A stretch of 64,000 bases of DNA from Liolophura sinensis (GCF_032854445.1 NW_027017960.1:124001-188000); one strand, 5' to 3'. Counted from the stretch's first letter, positions 24,401 to 33,869 are shown. Translations and numbers: made by a program. Notes: generated from the sequence alone by a model not told the origin.

Positions 24401-25672
24401 GGTGCCACACAAAGTCACGCGTTAGAAAGTCATGCAGCCATGTGGATGGCATGCAAAAGAAAATACCTTAGCAATACGGACAACGTGCCACAACGTCGGA
24501 AAGTTTTTACTGACAAATACACACATCTTTTTAAAATGCAAAATAAAATATAGGTACACGTAGCCAGCTATAAATCACTGATATGCACGCTTGTGAATTT
24601 TGTTTTCCCCGTGTCGTGCTTGGCCTTTAGGTTATTAGGGACTTTGGAACATCTCCTGGCAGCTTAAATGTAAAACTGCAGGACTTTACTGGGTGACGTT
24701 TGCGATATAAACTAAAGTACGAAGTTTAATCCCCTGTTTCTTTAATGTTCACAAATACAGTTCAACAGTTTAACAATCAGACTTTAGACATACGAGGTTA
24801 TTGCTTCACTACTTTTCAGCTTTAAAGCAGACACGGTTTCTCGTCACATCGCTAGAAAATTTCGGGAAAAATGCAGGTGCTCAGCTTTGGATCTTATTTT
24901 GTTAGGGTTAGTTTGCGTAAACGGGACACATGAGTCAAAATGTCGAGTTTAAAACAAACAAACAAACAAAAAAAAAATAACAGAAACAAAAACCAAAGCA
25001 AAACAATAATATACTTTGTGTTCACATACACAGTTGAAGGATTTCTGACCCTAACACAGTACATGTGCTGTCCATTCATTTCAGTAGTTTTTAGCTTTTA
25101 AAGAAGTAACTGTTTTCTGTCACGTGATATCTAAATGTAACTGTTCGGATTTTCATCAGAATTTACCACACACGTATACCGGTACATCGGGAACAAGACC
25201 ATGTCATCAGTAGACCTTACCTCGTCTAATTGCTTAGATTCAAATTCAACCATTTTGGGTCATGTGACAAACATGGTAACCGGCATATTTTCACAGCTTT
25301 CAAGATATGAAAACGCTTTTAGGAAAGTGATGTTGTGTCACTGGTTCTATCAGTTTATAAAATTCCAACTTAATCGATTTACTGGATTTAGAGACACAAC
25401 CATTCCCTACTCAGTGACTGCGTAGCTAATATAATCTACCTATGATAGAACAAAGTGTTAGAACTGATTAACTGACAACTCCAAGAAAGGGTAAACACCA
25501 CCCTACCCCCCACTCCCAAAAGCGTAAGGCTTGGCAAAACGAGAGTAAATTCCCCTGAAAGAATAAGAATTGGTTCCAACTTACCAACTTTATCTTCGGA
25601 AGACATAACAGAATATCCCATCAACAAAAGGCAAGGGAACAGCAGGGAGACCGATGCTTTGTTCACACCCAT
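7482..25672 (-). CDS. Gene A: PLAT-TSP1 type I membrane protein
   Basis: The gene has seven exons with spliced coding length 903 bases (300 residues). Residues 1-29 are a signal peptide (hydrophobic core SLLFPCLLLMGYSV). Residues 30 to about 140 resemble a PLAT/LH2 beta-sandwich: it opens YQLTVETCG, then LAGTDSDVNVSLF, later DLGPVCKVRL and a Trp at 108. Residues 148-192 form one TSP1-like repeat with Trp 153 and 156, Cys 159, 161, 173, 185 and 192, and RRR at 166-168. Residues about 195-221 form one membrane helix followed by CCIRH. The 79-residue tail has a proline run (TRPPPPVPY) and ends YMNQEFESEYIYG. PLAT domains generally bind lipid or protein and TSP1 repeats bind glycans or protein, so a cell-surface receptor or adhesion role is inferred. 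YMNQ fits the Grb2-type pYxN pattern. The start at 25,672 is chosen over an ATG 48 bases upstream because gene B has a stop there. No family name is recognised. Confidence 0.85.
8033..8081 (+). repeat. GAT/ATG trinucleotide microsatellite
   Basis: An imperfect (gat)n run in intron 6 of gene A. The right arm has a related short cat-rich run (atcatcatc at about 59,995), so the seed is ancestral and expanded here. Confidence 0.8.
8113..8212 (-). CDS. Gene A exon 6 (membrane helix)
   Basis: The exon is 100 bases, with acceptor tttacag and donor gtaagt. It encodes about 27 hydrophobic residues (MMFAVIGSVLGFLALLLIVV) and CCIRHNQ. Gene B exon 6 is 99 bases longer at its 5' end. Intron 5 of A just upstream (about 8,340) still has a frame encoding LEF like the start of B exon 6, which suggests the linker segment was lost from the spliced product in A, or that a small exon is unrecognised. 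Confidence 0.85.
9020..9136 (+). mobile_element. Family 1 SINE, 3' part
   Basis: Body and tail are present (gccgccgtcgtgtaagcga, gagtacggcgtaaaatacca). It is mirrored by 59,028-59,165 in the right arm, so the insertion predates the duplication. The rest of intron 5 (8,213-9,630) shows nothing else. Confidence 0.8.
9631..9765 (-). CDS. Gene A exon 5 (TSP1-like repeat)
   Basis: The exon is 135 bases, with acceptor attcag and donor gtaaaa. It encodes EPTDPWKVWGECNCETG and the remaining cysteines, so the whole TSP1-like module sits on one exon flanked by phase-1 introns. That is the usual arrangement for shuffled extracellular modules. Confidence 0.88.
10150..10275 (+). pseudogene. Gypsy-type gag fragment
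   Basis: Inside a 114-codon frame, the stretch VAKLNKYFNP...YEIYVFRNAQ, followed in the next frame by VGDTVFIRQK, resembles the capsid region of Ty3/Gypsy gag proteins. It is a short relic in intron 4 of gene A with no matching pol nearby. The resemblance is from family knowledge and is short. Confidence 0.4.
11006..11341 (+). mobile_element. tRNA-derived SINE, family 2, full length
   Basis: The head looks like a tRNA (tagcacagttggtagagcg as A box; ggatcaatcc as B box). The 3' end reads gttaaaccccaagcactcac. A perfect 9-base target duplication cataacgtg flanks it at 10,997-11,005 and 11,342-11,350. It is absent from gene B, so it arrived after the duplication. Confidence 0.9.
11399..11632 (-). 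mobile_element. Family 2 SINE, 5'-truncated
   Basis: On the minus strand the same 3' end (gtgagtgagtgcttggggtt as read on plus) and body are present, but the tRNA-like head is missing. It lies tail to tail with the preceding copy in intron 4 of gene A. Confidence 0.85.
11640..12765. other. Intron 4 of gene A, remainder
   Basis: No gene is seen. The part from about 12,130 to 13,041 aligns in reverse with 54,525-55,400 of the right arm; the part before that is arm-specific. Confidence 0.55.
12770..12901 (+). mobile_element. Family 1 SINE, 3' half
   Basis: The body (gccgccgttgtataagtga, gagtacggcgtaaaacaaca) and an aataaataaataaat tail are present. The mirror copy is at 54,664-54,805. Confidence 0.85.
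13042..13147 (-). CDS. Gene A exon 4 (end of PLAT-like domain)
   Basis: The exon is 106 bases, acceptor ccgcag, donor gtaagt. It begins LTVRHSATHDVG and ends VTYERN. Of 35 codons about 9 differ in amino acid from gene B exon 4 and about 4 differ silently. Confidence 0.85.
13173..13345 (-). mobile_element. Old family 1 SINE in intron 3
   Basis: A diverged body and head are recognisable. The same copy sits at 54,240-54,400 in gene B, just before exon 4, so it predates the duplication. Confidence 0.8.
14225..14450 (-). mobile_element. Old family 1 SINE in intron 3
   Basis: Mirrored by 44,880-45,115 in gene B. The sequence from here to exon 3 aligns between arms almost without a gap, which anchors the Polinton insertion boundary in gene B. 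Confidence 0.85.
14499..14607 (-). CDS. Gene A exon 3 (PLAT-like core)
   Basis: The exon is 109 bases, acceptor cttacag, donor gtaagt, completing a codon split AA|G and ending in phase 0. It encodes TDIYYLTSKDAKDLGPVCK and a Trp near the end, matching the second half of PLAT domains. Confidence 0.88.
15472..15690 (-). mobile_element. Family 1 SINE with gapped body
   Basis: The tRNA-like head and body on the minus strand are clear, with a short G run at 15,557-15,568. The right arm shows only a remnant at about 38,940-38,990. Confidence 0.8.
15865..16550 (-). mobile_element. MITE-like element, gene A copy
   Basis: This stretch pairs with the insertion inside the Gypsy 5' LTR at 39,211-39,691. 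Both share the end motifs acacagacccc and ggacccccaat/gacccccatt and an interior reading ttgacggtcaacctatgtca here (reverse complement there). This copy carries an internal repeat (acacagac.c.gttacaacttccg at 15,883 and 16,098), so it may be two nested copies. No coding sequence is seen. It is a non-autonomous DNA element by inference. Confidence 0.6.
16857..16985 (+). mobile_element. Old family 1 SINE, 3' half
   Basis: Mirrored by 38,390-38,560 in gene B intron 2. Confidence 0.75.
17397..17605 (-). mobile_element. Old family 1 SINE
   Basis: Tail-proximal body and head remnants are present. It is mirrored by 37,680-37,860. Confidence 0.75.
17773..17890 (+). repeat. (GT)n microsatellite
   Basis: About 110 bases of nearly pure gt with a few gc interruptions. 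The mirrored site in gene B (about 37,456-37,502) is only a short (ca)n with a tetranucleotide (cata)n start, so the tract expanded here after duplication. Confidence 0.95.
18398..18441 (+). repeat. (ATAA)n microsatellite, SINE tail remnant
   Basis: About ten ataa units follow a degraded SINE body (ttcttgagtatatgatgtta). This fits expansion of a family 1 SINE tail. Confidence 0.9.
18509..18647 (-). CDS. Gene A exon 2 (start of PLAT-like domain)
   Basis: The exon is 139 bases, acceptor atttcag, donor gtaagt. It encodes YQLTVETCG, LAGTDSDVNVSLF and two glycosylation sequons (NVS, NKT). Intron 2 (14,608-18,508) holds the SINEs, the MITE-like element and the microsatellites listed here. Confidence 0.88.
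18772..20115. other. Intron 1 of gene A, proximal part
   Basis: No gene is seen. The stretch 18,900-19,560 aligns in reverse with about 35,740-36,450 of gene B intron 1. Confidence 0.6.
20130..20405 (+). mobile_element. Family 1 SINE, youngest complete copy
   Basis: It is complete from the head (ggggcctccgtggctcagtc) through the B box (gagttcaagtccagc) to a long A tail. A perfect 14-base target duplication tctctgtagtttta lies at 20,116-20,129 and 20,406-20,419. The perfect duplication, its absence from gene B and the intact head mark a recent insertion into intron 1 of gene A. Confidence 0.95.
20885..21145. mobile_element. Foldback element
   Basis: The two halves are imperfect inverted repeats: gaaagtctgttatcgcaatg at the left and catcactcagacaacacact followed by ttctgtc at the right. 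The interior is AT-rich. It is the same family as the elements at 5,150 and 61,507. Confidence 0.75.
21150..21945. other. Intron 1 of gene A, AT-rich stretch
   Basis: No gene, SINE or clear repeat is visible. Confidence 0.5.
21950..22135 (+). mobile_element. Family 1 SINE, 5'-truncated
   Basis: It begins at ctctcaccaatgc, just before the B box, and runs to the tail-proximal gagtacggcgcgaaacacca. Confidence 0.85.
22139..22815 (-). mobile_element. Family 2 SINE split by a family 1 SINE
   Basis: Family 2 sequence runs 22,139-22,460 and resumes at 22,744-22,815, where the tRNA-like head (minus strand) is found. The break is filled by a family 1 SINE. Confidence 0.88.
22471..22743 (-). mobile_element. 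Family 1 SINE nested in family 2 SINE
   Basis: It is complete, with a 10-base target duplication acccattatt at 22,461-22,470 and 22,744-22,753. This gives a clear order of insertion. Confidence 0.92.
23820..24510. repeat. 81-base minisatellite, about 8 copies (intron 1, A)
   Basis: The unit contains gccacacacagtcacacg, ttagaaagtc, catgcagatggcatgcaaaa and ttagcaatacagacaac. Spacing between gccacac starts is about 79-87 bases. Because 81 is a multiple of three, long open frames run through it on both strands; they are not genes. Gene B intron 1 has about three copies. Confidence 0.92.
25585..25672 (-). CDS. Gene A exon 1 (signal peptide)
   Basis: The exon has 88 coding bases ending GTT G|gtaagt. 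MGVNKASVSLLFPCLLLMGY is a basic N-terminus followed by a hydrophobic core; cleavage near SVMSSEDK is inferred. Intron 1 spans 18,648-25,584. Confidence 0.9.
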
Positions 25673-25760
25673 GTCTCCGCTTGGGCATGAGTGCCAATGT
25701 CTGACCAGCGGTTGATTCACTGTAAGGTGAACACTTTAAAGTTTTCAAGACTGTGTTGCC
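25673..25760 (-). promoter_or_regulatory. Conserved 5' flank of gene A
   Basis: On the minus strand this reads aaagtgttcaccttacagtg and nearby bases, nearly identical to 34,210-34,299 before gene B. It is probably 5' untranslated region or core promoter. No TATA box is apparent. Confidence 0.5.
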
Positions 25761-25899
25761 CGGAACTGATCACGTACGTTGAAGGAAATGTGCGTTGTCT
25801 TAAGAAGGCCAAGCGGTCGTGAAATTAGAATTTGAATGGAATTCCCTTAAATTTTCGGAGAAAACCACAAGGTTTCCTCACTGAACAAACATTCAGCTA

Positions 25900-26400
25900 A
25901 AAACTGTACAAGATGACCAACGGTAGTTAACCTGCGGAAGGTTATCATGTAGACTGTTTCCTGATGAGGTAGACGTTTAGACTGAAACCTGGGCACGATG
26001 ACCAACCGTAGTTACCCTGCGGGCGTTATCATGTAGTCAATTTCCTGATGAGGCAGACGTTTACACTGCAACCTGGGCACGATGACCAACGGTAGTTACC
26101 CTGCGGGCGTTATCATGTAGTCGGTTTCCTGATGAGCTAGACGTTTAGACTGAATCCTGGGCACGATGACCAACGGTAGTTACTTGGCAGAAGGTTATCA
26201 TGTAAAAGGTTTTTTGATGAGGCAGACGTTTAGACTAAAACCTGGATCAGATCACAAATGGTAGTTGACCTCCGGGCGGTTATCATGTAGAAGGTTTCTT
26301 CATGAGACAGGCGTTTTGGCTAAAACTTGGACACTTTGATTAGCTCTGGTTACTGTGTGGAGTGTTATCATGCAGAAAGTTTCCTCATCAAGAGAATGGA
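25900..26400. repeat. 84-base minisatellite upstream of gene A
   Basis: Five to six copies of a unit containing gatgaccaacggtagttacc, ttatcatgtag and gatgaggcagacgtttagac occur, with spacing of about 84-86 bases and growing divergence away from the gene. It starts about 230 bases upstream of the gene A start codon. Confidence 0.92.
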
Positions 26401-27880
26401 AGACCGGGGACGTTCACCAGCTCTAGTTGTCCTCGGTAGGATTACTGCAACGTTTGATGGATTATGTCCGCAATTTAAAATAATTGGCCTTTAATCAAAT
26501 TTCAAACGCTCGCATTTAGGCAAATTGAAATTTATTCATGAAACAGGAAGTACAGGCCTTGATGGTTCGTCCGAAATTAGTAGTTTCCGATCCTAAGCTT
26601 ACATGTCATTTCATTCCAGGACATTATAGTTGATGACAATTTGTTTAATATATGACAATGCTTTTTAACGTGTAAAGTGAAAAACTCATGAATATTATAC
26701 GGCGTTATACAAAAATTCAGTAACTAAATGACTAAACAACAAAACATAAACATGTAATAACGAAATGGATATTATGCCAAATATAAACACTATGACTATA
26801 AATTTTAATAGCCCTATCTCCACTGTTTACGTAGGCAGGTGCATTTTGAGAAAAATGGATGTCGCTATGTTTATCTGAGTTTTGTGTAACATGCGCCATT
26901 TCAGGAGCTACGTAAATTACCTTCTTACGTACGGCCGGAGAGGAAGCCAGCACAAACTGGATTTGAACTGACAGCGACCGCATTCGTGAGAGGCTTCATC
27001 CAGTCAAATACAACAATCGTAACTTAAAGTTGTAGAAAAAAATTAGTATAATTTATTTATAGTCTGCCATTGTCAGTCTGAGAAAAAAAAATTATAAGGC
27101 CCTGTAGCCATCAAGCACTGGCCCATTGAACAGAATGAACATTTGAAAGACAATCTAAGAGATTTTCTAAACTAGTCCACAGGCGTGAACCGATTTGATT
27201 TAAAAGTCAAGTAGACCTACATATCACCGCCATTGCTTCCTGGTTAGCTTCCTTACTGGTGGCTGGCAAATCTCCCTTTTCATCATGACAGCCTCGTTTT
27301 CGCAAAATGTTGGCTATTTATGGAACAAGGCTATGGGGAATCCCACACTGACATGGCTGTACCCCTATCAGTATCTTCGTTATCAGATTCCTCCAACCAT
27401 GACATAGCATTTGTAAATAAAACAAAAACATGTCTGTCGTGCCTTAACAAAGCACGAAACATAGAATTCAACTTTCTACAACACAAAGAGGCGGATTGTT
27501 TGAAGGAGTGTTTGGATAGCATTGCTGTGTTGTCAACGGGATACAGAAAATCTCTCATTTCAGATTTAAAATGGTTCCCTACCTTAAGAAGGAATATCTG
27601 CGCCAATTACATTTCGAAGGATTGTCATGATTGTGCTGTCCATTATCTTCATGTAGGCTTACACGCGGTATCCGTCACGTGTAAACTCTAGAAGATATTT
27701 CCTTACTACGTAAACGAGACACATTCTTCAAATTCAGGTGCTATCATATCATTATAATGCTTCCGAGTAGAGAAGTTTTACGCCAATATGCTATTCCTCA
27801 CAGTACACAATTTTGAATTGATCACCACAGCCTAGAGAATTTCAGCCAGAACTGAGAAGTTCCCGGGTGTTGGACTATTT
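26401..27880. other. Intergenic between gene A and GNAT gene
   Basis: A family 1 SINE head fragment (minus) lies at about 26,925-26,995. A 123-codon plus frame (27,320-27,691) and an overlapping 91-codon minus frame are open but show no recognisable family or splice context, so neither is called a gene. Confidence 0.5.
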
Positions 27881-27886
27881 CTAAAT

Positions 27887-28540
27887 TTACATAATCTTTA
27901 CATGCAGGGAAATTCCTTGATGAAACCTTAATTCGTCTGTCATGTTCAACGGTTCTCCGTCTAAGAATACTGAGTTATAATCGTGGTGTACAAGTTTTTC
28001 AAATCCAAACTGTTCAAATATTCGGGAGGAAAATCGACCGCTCGACTCTGCCGTTACCAACCGGAAATTCCGCTCTTGAATGAGCTGGAGCGTTTTAGCC
28101 ACCATTTTTGTCCAGATTCCTTGACGCTGGTATTTCTCTGCAACACAAATGCCTCTGAAATTCACCAGTGTGTCAACGTTGTATTTAGTGAACAGATTTA
28201 GCCCTTCGTATAGCTTGTCAGTAATCTCGTAATTTAGGGCAAGTTTTCTCATCTTAGGGTCGTCTTTGGAAAAATTCTACGCGCCTGGTTTATCTTTGTA
28301 CACTATGGCGGCAAACCGAAGACCGACGATTTCCCCGGTTGACGAATCGATAGCCAGAACAGACAATCTGTCCTTCAGACAGACTGGAAAGGCGACGTCG
28401 AACCACAACACTCCGTCCTCACTTCCGGTCATATTGAGGCTCTTGCAGAGCGGCTCTTTGTCGATGAACTCGATACACACGAACTGGCGCACCCGGTCTT
28501 CGTCGTCAGCACACAACATTCGAACCTCAATGTCGGCCAT
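27887..28540 (-). pseudogene. GNAT acetyltransferase, arylalkylamine type, with TAG
   Basis: One continuous frame of 217 sense positions runs from ATG at 28,540 to TAA at 27,887, interrupted only by a TAG at codon 88 (28,277-28,279). GNAT enzymes transfer acetyl from acetyl-CoA to an amine. The N-terminal FIDKEPLCKSL matches the hallmark of invertebrate arylalkylamine or dopamine N-acetyltransferases. The acetyl-CoA motif lies at residues 133-146 (VAEKYQRQGIWTKM), where the usual last small residue of Q/R-x-x-G-x-G/A is Trp. A C-terminal FEQFGFEKL fits motif B. Length is normal for the family. The absence of introns is compatible with a retrocopy or with this family's common single-exon form. 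The stop and the Trp make a pseudogene likely. No copy is visible at the mirrored place in the right arm. Confidence 0.75.
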
Positions 28541-29850
28541 GCTTGATGAAAAAGATAAAGAAAATCATCTTGGAATGCAAGGAAATCAAAGTCGTTTCAG
28601 TAAATACAAAGAAGCCTTCATGAAAAATAAGTGAAGATATAAGTGGAGACGTGTTTGATGATAAAGATTGTGTTTGTTGTTGAATGTATCCATGATTAAA
28701 AACTCTATTTCAGTGGACTATTTAATTTTTGCCAAAGGTTTGCAGCAATTATCACACGAGTGCCGGTTAGACAGGCAAATCCAGAGAATATATTCAACTC
28801 TTTATGCCACTGTGTCAAACTTATATATGTAACACCCCGCGTTTCGAATTTGATTTGAGGATCTAAGAAATGAACGAGCACACAAAAGTTTCCCATATTC
28901 GGACACACTGGGTGTGAAAAACCGATAAACCGAATTTTCAGTTCAAGCCACGTTGATCGGGGGTGGGGGGGGGGGGGGGGGGATCTCCATGTAATTTGCT
29001 TTGGTGCTATTTAAAGAGCTACTTTGGTGTCAACACATCTGTCCTAAACGCAAGGTGAATTGATAAAGACTGGGACAGTCTGAACTGCTTTCCTAAATTG
29101 TGAAAATATTGCAGTGAATTAAAACCGATGTTGTACGTTTCATCAGAGATTACGGATAGAAGATATTTCTGTCCCTTCCACTATGCCCGGTGTAAAGTCA
29201 CCCGCGAAAAAGGACTTCATCAATCGCTGGCGTATATCCACAAATGACGCTGCCCTTTCAAACCCTTTTGACGTCATCCCAACATAAAGGCCTTACTCAA
29301 CGTCACATCTGCCTGATTCGACGTCATAGGGACACAGCCGAAGATTTTGTATTTCAAGGAATCTTCAGTTATATGGGTTAAATAGTGTTATTCATCAAAA
29401 TCCTACTGAAACATAGTGTTAGGGTTACTCCGTAGGATTTCTTTCATATCACTGTATATCTACTCAGTTTGTATTCTGACCAGAGTGGCACTTTAAGCAT
29501 TTGCACGAATGGTTAGAATATAAAGCCTAACTCAGGTGAGTTGACATAAGGCCGTATGTCATCATTTAGCTGTGACCATTTGTGACCACTGTGGTCGCCA
29601 TTCTGGCTTACTCTGGTTGCTGTAAGTTTTCCACTATACTGTACTCCTGCATAAGTCATGACTCTGTTGGTGGACTAAGCATCACCGAGTACTGATCCCT
29701 TTGCCTCGTTTAATGAAAAAAACTAGTCTAATTTCATTTTTTTCTTGCGACAGTACAAACCTCCAACGCATAGATGTGTAGAATTTCTGGTGTTCCGTGT
29801 CACTGACGAAAGGCAAGTTTGGTAGAGCGCAAGACTTTTACAGATTGTTA
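28541..29850. other. Intergenic, left of inversion centre
   Basis: A poly-G run lies at 28,962-28,981. 29,513-29,700 shares short stretches (gtggactaagcatcaccgag) with 4,430-4,460 and with the reverse of about 63,195-63,230, pointing to fragments of one dispersed repeat. No gene is seen. Confidence 0.5.
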
Positions 29851-31070
29851 AATATAGGCGACATGTTGAAACAAACACAGTGAAGTCCCATATCTTGGGT
29901 GATAAAACTATTACAGACAGGCGGGGCATGTGATATAAGCTTGTAGCAGTGAACAGGGCGCTTGAGGTCTGCAAATCTGGGGACACTTACTCTCCCCCTT
30001 TAATACTCATGTACACGACAAAATATGTATGATATCGATTATTGTAACTACATTACCTGCACCAATGCCTGGGAAGATTCATTGTGGTTCATGGTTTATC
30101 TGTTTGCATAGTGTGACCTTTGGTTTTACTTTATAATCTATTCGTGGGACAGTATATCACTTGGTGAAGTGGAGCACAGTGAACAAGGATTTGCATTGTA
30201 TTTATTTTTGACAATAATTTAATGAGAAAAAAGTTTTCACATGTACGATGGGGGTCAGTTTTGTGCGTGGGGGAAGCCGGCTTCACGGGTCTAACCATAG
30301 AATGTTGGCAAGTTACTTAGGAACTTTTCCGTGTTTGACGTAGACCAACAGACAGGCACACCATACTGTTCACTGGTGGTAAAGGAGTACCATCGAGTCC
30401 TACTTTGCTCCTGTCCCATACAAAGCGGGGAAATTCACAAAGTAATTCCTATCAAACATCGGGTTAGAACCTGCCTATACGGTGTGCATCCCATACAATG
30501 GAAACACAAACACTTTAAATGCTCGGCCACGGCCAGTTCTCAGCATGGGATGGAAGTTTACCGTTCTATTGGAGAATTACCAAACATAAATCGGTTTTAT
30601 TTACCTATGTAGAGCTAGAGATTCTGTTGAACAAGCGAGAGCTAATTGTTTTACACAATGCTGTCAGCGAGATCTCTCTAAAGGAAATTTAAAACGGTAA
30701 TTATACGTTATCCGTTATATATTACAACCATAAAATACCAATTACTTGTTAGAGGCCGATAAAGCTTATAATTACAGAAAGAAAGAAGGATTTGCTAAAG
30801 CACAGGGCACACATATACGCTGAATATGTATTGGTAGAAATTATAATAATAGTGACGGCTCATGTTGTTTCCTCTCCCTTCCACAGCGCAACACCCTGCC
30901 CATCCCTTCCGTATCTCAATAGTACTCAGCACCTTTTACACACTATCTGTGTTTATTGTAATTGTGGCACAACTATAAGCTTAGTGGTGAGTAACATCCA
31001 TTTAAGTGAATAAAGTCGGTTATGTCCTTCGTAGTCACAAGACTGAAAAACTGTTAAGTATGACGCTAAT
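29850..31070. other. Spacer at the centre of the inverted duplication
   Basis: The arms meet around this stretch: 29,724-29,850 (aaaaactagtctaatttcat) is the reverse complement of 31,070-31,193. The spacer is AT-rich and I find no gene in it. Confidence 0.7.
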
Positions 31071-31199
31071 GCCCAAGTCTTGCGCTCTGCCAAACTTGCC
31101 TTTCGTCAGTGACACCTAACGCCAGAAATTCTACACATCTATACGTTGGAGGTTTGTACTGTCGCAAGAAAAAAAAATGAAATTAGACTAGTTCACCCA

Positions 31200-32635
31200 C
31201 TCACACCCTGTGCTGCGTTGTCAAAGAGTATAGATAACAGCACTATTGCAACACAGTATATTCCTCGTGTGCAACGGAGTGGACATTTGCCTTGCACAAG
31301 ATTCGGGCTCAAACCCGGCTTTAGACAGGAAATTTGTGAATTCTTTCGCTCTCACTGTTTCTAGAGCTCCGGCTGTTTACACAGTCTAACGTTCGTTAAA
31401 GGCCACTTGTCTTCCACCATTAGGGGGAAAGTTCGTCAGTAAATTCGGTATGGTCGGACTTGCTTGGTGATTTACGCAAGGTACTCTATTTCTACTCACG
31501 AATGTAATCAGTATCGTGTAAAGTATAAAACAGTCTTTATTTAGCAAAGATCACAACATTGTGACGAGATTAATCAAACCATGATCTGTCAGGAAAAACT
31601 ACACTGTCAAGTTTCTGTCGCGATTTAGACGAGATTTGGTCGAGAAATCAACGCAGAGCGAAATTCCAGCAAGCAGGCAAGATTCGATCGATAACGGGTG
31701 CGAGATTTGTCCCCGGAATGTCGCTCAGTCTTGCTGTGTTGTTCGAATATAGATGTTGACGGGTTGTGGCAAAAGCTAGCATGGCCGCATCCGGTTTCCG
31801 TAGATTCTGGCACTAGGAAGTTACAGGTATATAGAATAGATTCTAATTGGCTGCACTGATTGATAGGCAAGTCCAGGCCATACCTGTCCTAAGCTGAATT
31901 TTAGATGGGGCAGATCTATTCAAGCGTGACCAAGGCTGAAAGGCAAAACTCAGTAAACCCTTTGTCCATAGTAGCCAATCAGTGTTGATTGTGTATCCCT
32001 TTAAACGGGGACTTCCAGTAAATAAACCTCATGAGGACGTTAAGATGGGGTGGATTATGACGTCTCAAATACACTATACATTGTTCAAAAAATCTGATAC
32101 AGTTTTACATTAAAATCTTGTTGCTGTGACGTGGTGAAGTGTATATCCCGGGCTCAATACCGACTCGAGCCAATACCAAAAACTTTGACATCAGTAACCT
32201 AGTTCTTATCTCACTTGGCACTGAGTGTAAGATGAATGGAGCAAGTACTGTTTTGTCCCGTGTTAGAATAATGTGACTGGGTCGGGCAGCATGTCTGTTG
32301 TCTTCGGCATGGCCTTACAGTCAGGCAGCACTATAATTATGTGGGGGTTCGGTCCGGTGTGCTACAAGGAGACACCGTCGTGATATGATCGAAATGACGT
32401 TGAATGTGACGTTAAACACGATTCAAACTAAGAACCAGACATTAGAATCCCTTGCCATGATGCAAATAAAAAGATCGGCTAATCATCCATTGCAGTTTTG
32501 AATCGAACACACAAGCCATCTCTGCCCTTTCACTGACCAATAAACAATAGTCTCCACAGTCTTACGACTTCATGTGTCTTGGGACTGAAACACAAAAAAG
32601 TTTAACCACTGGGCTACATTTTCAATGTTCGACTC
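31200..32635. other. Intergenic, nothing recognised
   Basis: A weak fragment resembling the family 2 SINE body (gaatgtgacgttaaacacg) lies at about 32,220-32,425. No gene is seen. Confidence 0.45.
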
Positions 32636-32646
32636 ATTATAGGCTC

Positions 32647-32831
32647 ACGGGTCCTCCGTGGCTCAGTCGGTTAGCGCGCTAGTGCTGTGTAATGACCCCG
32701 GAGCCTCTCGCCAATGCGATCGCTGTGAGTTCAAGTCCAGCTAATGCTGGCTTCCACGTATCACGTATAAAATCTTGCGGCAACCTGCGGATGGTCGTGG
32801 GGTTTTCCCACAAGTGAAATATTCTTAATAA
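32647..32831 (+). mobile_element. Family 1 SINE with internal deletion
   Basis: It has a complete head (gtcctccgtggctcagtcgg) and a shortened body. A perfect 11-base target duplication attataggctc lies at 32,636-32,646 and 32,832-32,842. Confidence 0.92.
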
Positions 32832-33286
32832 ATTATAGGCTCCCGGCAATGTTTTATGATTATTTCCGACCCTTTATAACCTACATGCGACTGGTGTATT
32901 ACGACGCATTAAAGACTACTTCACTTGTATGAGGAATATCAGCACAATTTGACAGGTAAAGGCCTACAAACCGCTCTTCATTAAGCCTCGTCCACAAAAG
33001 TGGCGACTGGATTTGCACTTCCCCCATCTTTATTCAAAAGAGTTGGATTCGAACTTGCGACTTCATTGAGCAAAGACTAGATCATCATTCAGAGCATACG
33101 TGCACCATGATTGCGGGTTGTGGAATCGATTACAAATTGAAATGCAGCTTTAAAATTTGCATAAATAAATAACTAGTTAAAATGTATCAAAAAGCATTTC
33201 TTTTTCACGTCACTTAAAAATGAGCTATGTATCAAAAATTAACTTTCAATCATTAAAGTTATACAGATATAAATAATTTTATTTGA

Positions 33287-33436
33287 TTTTTTTTATTGGT
33301 GTTTTTCGTTGTACTCAAGAATATTTCACTTATACGACGGCAGCCAGCATTATGGTGGGATGAAACCGGGCAGAGCCTGGGGGAAACCCACGACCATCCG
33401 CAGATTGCTGGCAGAGCTTACCACATACGGCCGGTA
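33287..33436 (-). mobile_element. Family 1 SINE, head missing
   Basis: Tail and body are clear on the minus strand (attggtgtttttcgttgtac, acgacggcagccagcattat) and end within the ggccgg region. Confidence 0.85.
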
Positions 33437-33869
33437 AACAATTGTACACGTTTATGTTAACCTGTTATTATGATATGAGTCATGATGATATACATCAAAT
33501 TTATTCAAATTTTGTTTCCAGTTGATTCGAATTTCAAACTGCTGAAGTCCGTATTTCATGGAAAATAAAACATAATCAGCTCACACGTATTATCAAAATT
33601 GTTGGCATTAGCCCTGAATTCAGATGCTATAATTGTGCTTTCAGGAAAATAACTCTTTTGAGACTGATAACAAGGTGACATATCTATTTGCTGATCGCGT
33701 CACATGATGTCATTATTAGTGCAACCAGTTAGCCCTTCCAGGAAATCTTGGCTGTTCTGTCCATATCTTATTTTATCGTATAAAATAAATATACAGAACT
33801 TGTGTAAATTTTTTTACTGTAGATTGTCAGTGTCCCAGTCCAGTACAACTTATCACGTGAAACCACGAG

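Larger units (their letters stand above)
4450..29850 (-). repeat. Left arm of large inverted duplication
   Basis: This arm matches the right arm in reverse orientation. Landmarks pairing left with right are: 4,530-4,900 with 62,030-62,395; 5,150-5,640 with 61,050-61,745; the seven exons of gene A with those of gene B; SINE remnants at 13,173, 14,225, 16,857 and 17,397 with those at 54,240, 44,880, 38,390 and 37,680; both minisatellites; and 29,724-29,850 with 31,070-31,193. Divergence is roughly 10-20% with many indels, so this is an old duplication and not a misassembled allele. Confidence 0.9.

Noticed and set aside
23934-24471. Open frames of 104 and 70 codons across the 81-base repeats; also CRISPR-like regular spacing
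   Set aside because: These are minisatellite units whose length is a multiple of three. There are no unique spacers between short repeats, and the genome is eukaryotic, so neither a gene nor a CRISPR array is supported.
25673-25720. Upstream in-frame ATG that would extend gene A by 16 residues
   Set aside because: Gene B has an in-frame stop at the matching place, and the extension would put a charged segment ahead of the signal peptide.
27320-27691. 123-codon plus-strand frame and an overlapping 91-codon minus frame
   Set aside because: No domain, no splice context, and both strands open over the same stretch. Kept only as a note in the intergenic entry.
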